64,000 nt of DNA, taken from NCBI RefSeq assembly GCF_000266905.1, contig NC_018023.1:1-64000 (forward strand), given 5' to 3'. Position numbers and translations under genes: made by a program. Under the pieces are notes generated by a model, which saw only the letters and a list, made by a program, of their open reading frames with translations, was not told the origin of the DNA and did not search any database. Of this stretch, positions 44,303 to 52,569 are shown in pieces (position 1 is the stretch's first letter; each line of letters begins with the position of its first letter). The stretch comes from Mycolicibacterium chubuense NBB4. Its GTDB lineage: Bacteria; Actinomycetota; Actinomycetes; Mycobacteriales; Mycobacteriaceae.

Positions 44303-45868
44303 TCAGAGGTCTTGTAGGTCAGGGTTGCCGGCCCGTAGCCGGGAAAGCTGGATGAAGTGCTCGGGATTGAGGAACAGTTCATTCATCTCTCCCATCTCGT
44401 CGATCGTGATGCCCTTCTTGATCAGGTAGTCCAGGTACTGGAACGCGTCTTTCGCCCCGAAGCCGCAATGGTGAGCGCCCAGTAGTCGACGACTCTTGTT
44501 GTCGTAGATGCATTTCTGGAATCCCGTGAGTTCTGGGCGGGTGAATGCGTAGAGCATGCTGCCCTCCGACAGCGGCAATGACAACTCCTCGTGGCGTATT
44601 CCCTGAGGCGGCATTTGGATGACAGAGATATCACCGTATTCGTTCCGTGCCTCCTCCTCGGTCAATCCAACCCAGGTCACCTCGTACGTCGTGTGCAGGA
44701 AGTCGGGAAACTGGCTGAAGTCGAATTCGAAAGGCTCGCCCGAGATGTTGCGTGCAGCGGTCATACCGCATTTCCGTGCCTTGAACATCTCCATCGGCGA
44801 ACCGATGATGTCGCCGATCGCATACACGCCGTGTACGGAAGTCTGCATCCGCGAATTGACTTTGACGAAGCCTTTCTCATCGATCTCGATGCCTAGTGCG
44901 TCCACGAGGGGCTTGGTGTTGGGTCGTTCGCCGGTCCCGACAAAGACGAAGTCGGTCTCGATGACCTCCTCGGTACCGTCGGCAGAGCGGACCCGCACAG
45001 CTACGGCTCGGTCGTCACCAAGAACCTCGAGCGGTTCGCATCCTTCGACGATGTCGATGCTGCGGAGCCGCATGTTGTCGACAACATAGGTCCGCAGGTC
45101 CTCGTCCACGTGGTGCAGACTTCGTGTCCGCATCAGCGGGCTCCGAGTGAGGATCGTGGTGTGACAGCCGGTCGCCTGGAAGAACGATCCATATTCCATG
45201 GCGACTTTGGATCCGCCAATGATCACGCACCTGGTCGGTTCGTAGTCCAAGCCCGGGTCGATGAGGGACTCGAAGTCGTACACGCCTGCCTTGTCCAGCC
45301 CCCCGATTTCGGGCGGGAAGTAGGTCCGCGCCCCGGTGGCGAGTACGAGATTCTGTGTGCTGAATCGTTCGCCGTTGACCTCGACGGTGTGTTTGTCGAT
45401 AACGATTGCTTCGGCGTTGACAATGTATTCCATATCGAGCTGCTCTTTGCTCTGCCAGTTCATGAAGGCGTGCGCGTTGTTACGGCCCCTCTTGAACAGC
45501 GCGATCATGTCGACGATTGAGGCGCGTTCTTCCTCGAACTTGGGGAACCACAACGTGTCCGAGTTCCATCGCATGTAGTCGATCTCACGTGCAGCCTCGG
45601 AGAAGAGATGATGTGGGACGCAGGCCTGATGTGGGCAGGAACCGCCAAGAAATGGCCACTTGTCGATCACCAGTTGCCGGAGGCCACGAGCCTTGGCGTA
45701 GGCAGAGCCAAACCGACCGCCCGCACCTCCGCCAACGAATATCACGTCGAAGTTGTTGCCGCGCTCGCGATGCACATTTTCAAGCGGCTCGGATACCGTC
45801 CCCGTTTCGGCGGCGTGGATCAACTTCTCCCATTGGCCCATACTGAGGGTTGTTTCGGTCAGGTCCAT
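44303..45868 (-). CDS. xecC: 2-ketopropyl-CoM carboxylase/oxidoreductase (2-KPCC)
   Basis: A 521-residue disulfide-oxidoreductase-family flavoenzyme. FAD motif VGGGAGGRFGS, redox pair Cys78-x4-Cys83 in GSCPHQACVPHH, NAD(P) motif IIGGSKVAMEYGS and FAD motif VYAIGDIIGSP are present. Near the C-terminus, F499-x4-H504 (FLNPEHF) replaces the His-x4-Glu dyad of ordinary disulfide reductases. This is the diagnostic Phe/His substitution of 2-KPCC, which reductively cleaves the CoM thioether and carboxylates the enolate. The product from propene is acetoacetate, and CoM is regenerated. It is on the opposite strand to the etn genes and divergent from the (R)-type SDR gene. Confidence 0.94.
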   Translation of the reverse strand: MDLTETTLSMGQWEKLIHAAETGTVSEPLENVHRERGNNFDVIFVGGGAGGRFGSAYAKARGLRQLVIDKWPFLGGSCPHQACVPHHLFSEAAREIDYMRWNSDTLWFPKFEEERASIVDMIALFKRGRNNAHAFMNWQSKEQLDMEYIVNAEAIVIDKHTVEVNGERFSTQNLVLATGARTYFPPEIGGLDKAGVYDFESLIDPGLDYEPTRCVIIGGSKVAMEYGSFFQATGCHTTILTRSPLMRTRSLHHVDEDLRTYVVDNMRLRSIDIVEGCEPLEVLGDDRAVAVRVRSADGTEEVIETDFVFVGTGERPNTKPLVDALGIEIDEKGFVKVNSRMQTSVHGVYAIGDIIGSPMEMFKARKCGMTAARNISGEPFEFDFSQFPDFLHTTYEVTWVGLTEEEARNEYGDISVIQMPPQGIRHEELSLPLSEGSMLYAFTRPELTGFQKCIYDNKSRRLLGAHHCGFGAKDAFQYLDYLIKKGITIDEMGEMNELFLNPEHFIQLSRLRAGNPDLQDL

Positions 45869-46563
45869 CAGAGCCCATCCTTTTGGTACGTCCGGCGCCG
45901 GAGATCAAAGCATGCTCGCTTCAATCGTTGTCGGGAAATGTCGTCTTGAAACTGTCCTGGGGGGACGAAGAATCGCCCATGCTTAGTCTATTGAGGTCGC
46001 AATCACGTGGTCCAAGGCGATAGAAGGTTATTCATCGGTGGGCACAGCGGGAGGCGTTGTGGGGCCTGGGGGTCGCATCTGAGCGACGCGAGTTGCTCGT
46101 GGTGCTTGTAGGCGTGCTTCCAGTCAGGTTGAGGCACTCTGGGCGGATGGGGGACTCGAATAATTCGGTGTGTCCGTTGCGGGTCAGCTCGTGGGGGGTA
46201 GACCGCGCCTAAGCTGACGTGACCAGCGGATCAGTCAACCATTGCGCTGCAGTCTGATTCAGGTCTTAGGCGCACCGCAGTACCGCAGGAGCGGCACCTC
46301 GTGCTGCCGCCAGATGGTCCAGTTCCTCGCTACGGTGCTCGCCCGGTAACACGCGCTCGATCATCCGCCGTCGCTGGCCCTCCGCTTGCGCTGGTTGAGG
46401 TCCGCAGTGGGCTCGGATAAGGCGGCGTGGACGACCTTGGCCAACCTGGTAGCGGTCGGAACAGGGTTACGCTCAATCGGTGCCGACGAACTCAGATGTT
46501 TCTGAGCGTGTACATGCGGGCGCTTCGGGAGCGGACGTCCGCTATTGGGAATGGAGTATGTGG
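45869..46563. promoter_or_regulatory. 695-bp divergent intergenic region
   Basis: The region separates 2-KPCC (leftward) from the (R)-HPCDH-like SDR (rightward). It should contain both promoters. No convincing gene, RNA or repeat was seen; short frames here lack signatures. Confidence 0.4.
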
Positions 46564-47307
46564 ATGTCGGAACGTCGCGTCGCCGTAGTGACGGGTGGGT
46601 TGTCTGGAATCGGTGCAGCTATTACCTCACGACTCGTCGAAGACGGGATGCTCGTTGCGGCTTTCGATCTCTGTGATCCGCCGGCTTCGCTTGCCGCCGA
46701 ATCAATGCCGACCTTATTAACGGTACAAGGCGACGTCACCGATCACGCCAGCGTCGAGGAGGCGGTGAGCTTGGTGCACCAGCGATTCGGAAGCATCGAC
46801 GTACTGGTTAACAACGCGGGAATAAGTGGGTCCGCGGATGCCGGTGCGTGTCACTTGACGACTGTCGCTGAATGGGAAAGAGTCCTCGCCACCAACGTTC
46901 GAGGGCCGTTCCTGTGTACGAGAGCTGTTCTACCGCAAATGATGAAGCAGGGAACCGGTCATATAATCACCATCGCCTCGGTAGCTGGCATGGTCGCCTT
47001 TCCGGGGCGTTGCGCGTACACGACATCGAAGGGTGCGGTGATTCAGTTCACCAGATCACTGGCCCTCGATTATGCGCAATACGGCATTCGCGCCAATGCA
47101 ATCTGCCCGGGAATGGTTGAAACCCCGATGACGCACTGGCGACTTAATCAGCCCCAGTTGAGGTCTGCTATCGAGTCCGAAATTCCCATGGGGCGCGTCG
47201 CGCAACCCGGTGAGATCGCCGATGCCGCGTCGCTCCTCGCAGGCGACAGACTTGGCTACATGACCGGACAAACGTTGGTTGTCGATGGAGGATGGACGGT
47301 GCATTGA
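46564..47307 (+). CDS. xecD: SDR, (R)-2-hydroxypropyl-CoM dehydrogenase-like
   Basis: A 247-residue short-chain dehydrogenase. The start is ATG 46564, seven bases after GGAG; a longer frame to 46480 has no such signal. It has TGGLSGIG (10-17), Ser139, Tyr152 and Lys156. Arg149 (FPGRCAY) and Arg193 (THWRLNQPQLR) align, with a constant offset of three, to Arg152 and Arg196 that hold the CoM sulfonate in Xanthobacter R-HPCDH. It should oxidise (R)-hydroxyalkyl-CoM with NAD+. With the S-type SDR and 2-KPCC it completes epoxide carboxylation. Confidence 0.85.
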   Translation: MSERRVAVVTGGLSGIGAAITSRLVEDGMLVAAFDLCDPPASLAAESMPTLLTVQGDVTDHASVEEAVSLVHQRFGSIDVLVNNAGISGSADAGACHLTTVAEWERVLATNVRGPFLCTRAVLPQMMKQGTGHIITIASVAGMVAFPGRCAYTTSKGAVIQFTRSLALDYAQYGIRANAICPGMVETPMTHWRLNQPQLRSAIESEIPMGRVAQPGEIADAASLLAGDRLGYMTGQTLVVDGGWTVH

Positions 47308-47744
47308 TATATGACGTCGCCGCCTGCGAATTGCCGTCGCAAGGAAACGACGGGAAGACCAATCGGCCTTCGTGGCGGTCGACGCGTGTGGCCCGCAATA
47401 CGTGTACGCCGGACCCACCAGGGCAAATCTTGACCAGCTGGGGGTCATTGTTCGCCGGCTGTGGCCGCGGGACGCGGCGGAGGTCTCAGTCTTTGATGCG
47501 GTAACTGTCTCCTTTGAGAGAGAAGGGGTTCGCCAGTAGTCGCGGTCACCCTTATGAAACCCAGGCGCATCTTACGCAGCAGATTTCGAGCCCCGGGGAG
47601 GACTGCGCAATTGCACGCCGTCACCTGTCACTGAGAATCGACCTTGGTGCGAACGTCGCGGAGGATCCTCGAAACGCCATTTGATGTATAATCGTCATTA
47701 TCCATGAAACAAATGGGGCGAAATCACCGACCCGACGACCCTGC
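47308..47744. other. 437-bp interval with small dyad
   Basis: No recognisable gene. A 14-bp dyad ATAATCGTCATTAT lies at 47688-47701, ahead of the vapC remnant. It could be the old operator of a lost vapB antitoxin gene, whose coding sequence I do not find. Confidence 0.4.
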
Positions 47745-48126
47745 CGGTCGAATCGGTTGATCGGCGCGGTCACTTTGGCGGAGCTCTCCGTCGGCCCTCA
47801 TGTCGCACGTTCCGACGACGAGCGCAAGCGCGCGACAACAGCACCTGCAGCAGGCCGAAGCAGACTTCGCGATTCTGTCGTTCGACGCCGATTGCGCGAG
47901 GGCGTTCGGCGGCGTCGCTGCCGCTCTGCGTTCCACCGGGCGTAAGCCTGCGGCACGGGCGTACGACGCACTGATCGCCGCGAGTGCCATCGCGCACGGC
48001 CTCGGCCTCTGCACGTGCAATCCGGACGATTTCGCGGAGATTCCACGTTTAGATCTGCACCCGGTACCAATTCCGCGGAACCGAATAGATGCCCCTCATC
48101 CAACGCATTACGTCACTGTGACATAA
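47745..48126 (+). pseudogene. VapC-like PIN-domain toxin remnant (frameshifted, 5'-truncated)
   Basis: Two frames together spell part of a mycobacterial VapC. IGAVTLAELSVGPHVARSDDER comes from the first (from about 47757). RQQHLQQAEADF..., then DADCARAFGGVAAALRSTG and YDALIAASAIAHGLGLCTCNPDDF come from the next frame (to 48126). The frame changes near 47825-47840. The N-terminal strand with the first catalytic Asp is missing, as is a VapB antitoxin. The gene is therefore dead. Confidence 0.75.
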
Positions 48127-48130
48127 TGCG
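48104..48130. repeat. 27-bp near-perfect palindrome
   Basis: CGCATTACGTCAC, a central T, and GTGACATAATGCG pair at 12 of 13 positions. It spans the stop codon of the vapC remnant. It could be a terminator stem or a dimeric-repressor operator. The following stretch to 48418 holds no recognisable gene. Confidence 0.6.
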
Positions 48131-48418
48131 ACCATTGGCCCTCAGGCTATTTCGACCCTTACGGGCTGAGGCGCATTCCGTCGGCGGAAGCCAGCCGCAT
48201 CCGAGCGTCGGACGAGCCGAGACGTGCGAGTCTTATGCGACAACACCGCGAGGCGAATCAGCGCGCTGGCCGCACCGCCGGCCTGCATTGCGAAGACACT
48301 GCGCACCTACCGAAAACCCAAGGCACTAAGGCAATTGACCCAACTCGGGTCGGAGGACCTGATTACCGAAGCGGTGCCACCTGACTCTTGCCTTGCCGAA
48401 ACTGGTGCCGAATCCGGT

Positions 48419-49117
48419 CTAAGAGCGGAACAGCTTGGCGTAGTCGGATCTGAACGGGTTGTCGCCCAGGAAGTTAGCCGAAGGCGCGGCGTATCCGAGC
48501 GCGACCGTATCTCGCGTGCTGATCACCGTGGCATACATCGAGATGGCCTGGATGTATTTGACGAACTGCTCAACGTCCAGGTTGACTTTGTCGCCAAGCG
48601 ATAGCTGAAGCCCAGGTGCATCAGCTAGGAACTTCTCATCTACGCATCCTGCATTGTGCGCCCAGATGTTTCGGATTGCTTCCGCCTCTTTGAACGCCGC
48701 GAGCAGGTTAGGTGGTATGTCGCCGTGACGGTCGAGCAGCTCAAGGATCGCTTCGAACTTCGTTAACGAGGTCTTTCGCTTAGACCGCGACTTGTTGAAG
48801 ATCTTGGCGCAGTCATTCTCGGCCTCGGCAGCTGACATGGTGCGTGCGAGGACACCCTTGCAGAAGTCCTCAAAGAACGCTTCGAAGCCGGCCCAAATCG
48901 CCAATAGCAACAGGCCGCGAAGGTATTCGAACTGAGCGCCAGTATCTTTGACCGGCTTGTTGTGTATGCCGAGAGTGTGTCCCAAGTTGTGGGCGTCGTT
49001 GGCGAGTTTGATGCCGCTAAAAGCGGATACGGTGAACTGGGTAACTTCTCCTATGAGCTCGGAAAATCGTTCAAATGCGAGCTGCGCAGGATCTTTAGCC
49101 GAGCCACCGTCGGTCAT
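48419..49117 (-). CDS. HEPN-like protein, second of a tandem pair
   Basis: A 232-residue helical protein. R149-N-I-W-A-H154 fits the HEPN ribonuclease motif (Arg, polar residue, x3, His). The region IPPNLLAAFKEAEAIRN to YATVISTRD resembles the C-terminal half of the upstream gene product, so the two are paralogues. It is coupled to the upstream gene by an ATGA overlap. HEPN proteins are frequent RNase toxins or defence effectors; the partner here seems to be its paralogue instead of a nucleotidyltransferase. The function is unproven. Confidence 0.65.
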   Translation of the reverse strand: MTDGGSAKDPAQLAFERFSELIGEVTQFTVSAFSGIKLANDAHNLGHTLGIHNKPVKDTGAQFEYLRGLLLLAIWAGFEAFFEDFCKGVLARTMSAAEAENDCAKIFNKSRSKRKTSLTKFEAILELLDRHGDIPPNLLAAFKEAEAIRNIWAHNAGCVDEKFLADAPGLQLSLGDKVNLDVEQFVKYIQAISMYATVISTRDTVALGYAAPSANFLGDNPFRSDYAKLFRS

Positions 49118-49962
49118 TTTTGGCCCCGTTCGGCTTTAACTCTTTCTTGCAGCTCATACGGCGAAACAGCGTTGGGATATAGGCTATTGAAAGACGTCAT
49201 GAACATGTTCCCATTTTGATGGCACTCCATCGGCGGTAACCCGTGCTTAGTGCGAAAGCGGTTCAGAACGATTGTGGCGTAGGTGTTTTGCGCCAGGATG
49301 TATTTTGCGATCATTAGGCTGTCAATCTTCACGGTCTCGCCAATCGAGATCTGGAGGCCAGGCGCCTGGTCAATCAGATCTTGGTCCGCTTGGCCGCTGT
49401 TGTGCGCCCAAACGTTGCGTACCTGCTGTGCTTCCATCAGAGCCTTAGCGAGGTCGATCGGGACTTGGCCGCCGAGATCAGCAAGGCGAAGCTGCTCTTC
49501 GTATTTGCCGTCGCCACCTTCGGTTAGCCGTCCGCGCTGACCGTTGACGATCTTGTCGATAATCTCTTTTTGACTGTCGGCCGGGGACAGATTCCTTTCT
49601 GCCACCTTCCTTGTTGTCTTGGCGAACTCGGGCTTGGCGAGAAGGGCGGGTTCCGCTCGCAGGGCGGCCTTGGTCGCCTCCTCGATGAACGCTTCGAAAG
49701 CTCCCCAAGATGCGAGAAGAGAGAGGACGTAGAGCGTCCGATGTTCCTGAACGATGACGTTCTTACAGGCGTCATAGGTCTTACCGGCGATGATGCCCAA
49801 CACGCCGTTGATGTGCGCCCAATCTGCCTCGTCGACCGAGTCGACGACGTATCTGAATGCGTGCGGTACCGCCGCCGCGAGCTCCAACGTGTCGTTGAAG
49901 ATCAGCAACCAACCGTCAAACGCCTTCCATACCTCGGTCTCTAGTGCCTCTATTTCAAGCAT
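49114..49962 (-). CDS. HEPN-like protein, first of a tandem pair
   Basis: A 282-residue helical protein with R182-N-V-W-A-H187 (HEPN-type motif) inside QQVRNVWAHNSGQAD. It shares with the next gene the pattern LLASWGAFEAFIEE / WAGFEAFFEDF, RNxWAHNxG, APGLQxSxG and KYIxAxxxYATVxxxR. No signal or membrane segment is present. It is the first gene of a two-gene operon in a defence-type island. A role as an RNase heterodimer, or toxin plus regulator, is inferred only. Confidence 0.65.
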   Translation of the reverse strand: MLEIEALETEVWKAFDGWLLIFNDTLELAAAVPHAFRYVVDSVDEADWAHINGVLGIIAGKTYDACKNVIVQEHRTLYVLSLLASWGAFEAFIEEATKAALRAEPALLAKPEFAKTTRKVAERNLSPADSQKEIIDKIVNGQRGRLTEGGDGKYEEQLRLADLGGQVPIDLAKALMEAQQVRNVWAHNSGQADQDLIDQAPGLQISIGETVKIDSLMIAKYILAQNTYATIVLNRFRTKHGLPPMECHQNGNMFMTSFNSLYPNAVSPYELQERVKAERGQK

Positions 49963-50249
49963 GCGACCATTATCTCACGCATTGCAACCGATATTTCTGG
50001 CCGCTGTTGATAATCCAAACACGCTCGAACGCATTAATGGAAATGACCAAGTATCAATACTCTAACGACACCGATTAAGTCCTGGTGATCGTTGGAGTTG
50101 GCGTCGTAAAGGCTGACGGGACAATCGAAGCCGACGATCCCCTCGAAGTCCCGAACCTAACTTCGGTTGATACCGCGAAGAAGAAAGCGGTAAACAAGAG
50201 AGTCCCTACTCGCCCGCAGGAGTCATGGTCTGAAGCTGCGCACCAGAAA

Positions 50250-51362
50250 TTAGGCCGGGAACTGAACAATTGTGCCGTTCGGAAATGTGCCCGGCCGGTT
50301 CTGATTCGGACTAGATATCTGGCCAGCAGCCTGCATCGGCCTGAGCGTCTTCGTCTTCACGTGAGTTTCGAGGTACGGCGTCGCGACGACCACGTGCGCG
50401 AGCACCGTTTCGATGGTGACGGCCTGACCGCGGAAGTACTCCAACAGGTGCTTGCGCAGCGGCTCGGTGTCGACAACTTCAGCGAAGATCACCTCCTGGT
50501 TCGCGAATCGATCCCGGAAGGTGAAGTCGCCGCTCGGTGCGACCTTCCACATCGCTTCCTTCATTCGGCTCATGCCGATCGGTTCTCGAGTGCAGTAGAA
50601 GAGGTCGTACACACGTTTGCCGCGGTCGTCGTACATCGTGAAGCTCTGGATGTACGGAAAGTTGCACTCGTCGTGGAGCCTCTGCTTGTACAGGTCGTGG
50701 ACGAAATCGGCGCTCTCTCCAGGGGCGAGCGTGGCGACACCCTTGAACTCATCTGTCCCGAAGAGGTCTTGAAGCGCCTTGTCGATCTGACCACTGCCCG
50801 ACCAGCGCACGCTCGCCTCGTTGGCGAAGTAGACCAACATCTCCGCTTTCGGAAAATCCGTCAGACGCTTCAGAATCGCCATCGGTGTGGCTTTAACCCC
50901 GACCGGATCGACAAAGGCGAAGGTCGGAGCGAGCTTTGCCTCCTTCTTGTCAATGTCATCGAGGATCTCGGTAGTCAGATCGATGAAAGTTGAGTTGTTG
51001 ATGTCGATCTTGACGTTCGCTGGCCATGGTTGATGTGCAGCCTGAATCGCCGCGACCTGCTCTCCAAGATGGCTCACACAGCCCTCGTCTTGTTCGTTGA
51101 AGAGGAACACGAACTCGGTGCCGCTCATCGTCGCGAACGCCGCATGCTCAATCAGCGTCTGTAGCGCGATGATCGGCGACCCGGGCGAGCCGCCGAGGTA
51201 CTCGCCGGGGCCGGCGAACGCGTCGTAGTAGATGACCCGCTTGTTCCACCGCGCAATGATTGGAAACCAAGCGCCCAAGTAGCGGCGGAGGAGTGCATGC
51301 TTCGCGGCGGTGTGCGGCGGGCATGGACGAAGTTCGAAGGCCTTCTTCGGTTTGGGCGACAT
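50250..51362 (-). CDS. tcmP: Three-Cys-motif partner protein TcmP
   Basis: A 370-residue TcmP-family protein. Family traits are HTAAKHALLRRYLGAWFP near the N-terminus, YYDAFAGPGEY (a methyltransferase-like DxFxGxG motif), FVDPVGVKATP and a C-terminal winged-helix-like part. It may be an S-adenosylmethionine-binding enzyme. TcmP proteins are named for co-occurring with three-Cys-motif (Gp37/Gp68, DUF5131) proteins, and such a gene lies divergently next door. The biochemical function of the pair is unknown. Confidence 0.85.
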   Translation of the reverse strand: MSPKPKKAFELRPCPPHTAAKHALLRRYLGAWFPIIARWNKRVIYYDAFAGPGEYLGGSPGSPIIALQTLIEHAAFATMSGTEFVFLFNEQDEGCVSHLGEQVAAIQAAHQPWPANVKIDINNSTFIDLTTEILDDIDKKEAKLAPTFAFVDPVGVKATPMAILKRLTDFPKAEMLVYFANEASVRWSGSGQIDKALQDLFGTDEFKGVATLAPGESADFVHDLYKQRLHDECNFPYIQSFTMYDDRGKRVYDLFYCTREPIGMSRMKEAMWKVAPSGDFTFRDRFANQEVIFAEVVDTEPLRKHLLEYFRGQAVTIETVLAHVVVATPYLETHVKTKTLRPMQAAGQISSPNQNRPGTFPNGTIVQFPA

Positions 51363-51492
51363 CCTGCACCGGCTTTCAGTGTTCGGTTCGGCAGGAACGC
51401 TAGTCGGGATGGTCTTCGGCTCGCGGCCGACACGCCTGGGCGCGCGATGCCCGCGGCATCGGCTTGTCGGAGCGCCGCCGTACGCTCAAGGC

Positions 51493-52278
51493 GTGGCTGA
51501 CAAGAGTTCGATTGAGTGGACCGAGGCTACGTGGAACCCCACAACGGGGTGTGACCGCATCAGCGCTGGTTGCGACAATTGCTACGCATTGACCCTCGCT
51601 AAGCGGCTGAAGGCGATGGGCAATCCGAAGTACCAGCTTGACGGAGACCCGCGGACGAGCGGGCCGGGCTTCGGCGTGCAAGTACATGAGGATGCCTTGG
51701 ACCTGCCACGTCGGTGGCACAACCCAAGGACCGTCTTCGTCAACAGCATGTCCGACCTGTGGCATGCGCGAGTGCCCGACACCTTCATCAAGCAGGTCTT
51801 TGACGTCATGGTCGAGACGCCGCAGCACACCTATCAGCTGCTCACGAAGCGACCGAGGCGACTCGCACGGATGGCCGACAAGTTGCCATGGGCGAGCAAT
51901 ATCTGGATGGGTGTCTCAGTAGAGGACCAGTCCGAGGCGTGGCGGGTCGATGAATTGCGCAAAGTGGCCTCAGCGGTCCGGTTCATTTCAGCGGAGCCTC
52001 TCATAGGCCCAGTCGACCTCGACCTCACAGGCATCGATTGGTTGATCGCCGGAGGAGAGTCAGGAGCTAACTACCGGCCGGTAGATGCGATGTGGGTCCG
52101 TAACTTGCGGGACCAGTGCGAGCTTGCGGGTGTTGCCTTCTTCTTCAAGCAATGGGGCGGTATCCGTGCGAAGTCAGGCGGTCGCGAGCTGGACGGCCGT
52201 ACCTGGGACGCGATCCCGGATAGCGCAGAGTTGGCCGAGTCAGGGTCGCGCGAAGTCGGTCGAGCAGCGCTCGGCTGA
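51493..52278 (+). CDS. Phage Gp37/Gp68-family (DUF5131) three-Cys-motif protein
   Basis: A 261-residue protein starting at GTG 51493. The N-terminal SSIEWTEATWNPTTGC opens the family, with C-x6-C-x2-C in GCDRISAGCDNCYA, a possible radical-SAM-like iron-sulfur site. TKRPRRL, WMGVSVED, FISAEPLIGPVDL and GGESGANYRP are family signatures. It is transcribed divergently from tcmP with about 130 bp between starts. Members occur on phages and plasmids; the reaction is not known. The following 291 bp (52279-52569) hold no recognisable gene. Confidence 0.88.
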   Translation: MADKSSIEWTEATWNPTTGCDRISAGCDNCYALTLAKRLKAMGNPKYQLDGDPRTSGPGFGVQVHEDALDLPRRWHNPRTVFVNSMSDLWHARVPDTFIKQVFDVMVETPQHTYQLLTKRPRRLARMADKLPWASNIWMGVSVEDQSEAWRVDELRKVASAVRFISAEPLIGPVDLDLTGIDWLIAGGESGANYRPVDAMWVRNLRDQCELAGVAFFFKQWGGIRAKSGGRELDGRTWDAIPDSAELAESGSREVGRAALG

Positions 52279-52569
52279 AGTTCGATCGGAACAGTCAACG
52301 TGTCCGCCCGATCGTGAGGCTTCCCCTCGGCTTGTCGCAGGCATACGCAGGTCTCGGTAGTCGCGGATAACCGGCTGCTCAGAGATCAGTCCGGCTGGGC
52401 GGATTTGCCGCAGTCGTAGGGTTCCCTCCGTCGTCAGCGGTGTAGTCGCAGGGTTGCGAAAGTGGGTGCGAGACAACGGCCCCATCGACTAAACGCGGCG
52501 TCGGTGTTGACGTGCAACGTAGCGAGCGGGCCGGTGCGGGCACCGTCATCGTGTAGTCCGTGGCGGTCG

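Noticed and set aside
50085..50993. 302-residue plus-strand frame opposite tcmP
   Set aside because: Most of it lies antisense to a well-supported TcmP gene. Only the first roughly 55 codons are outside it and they show no signature.
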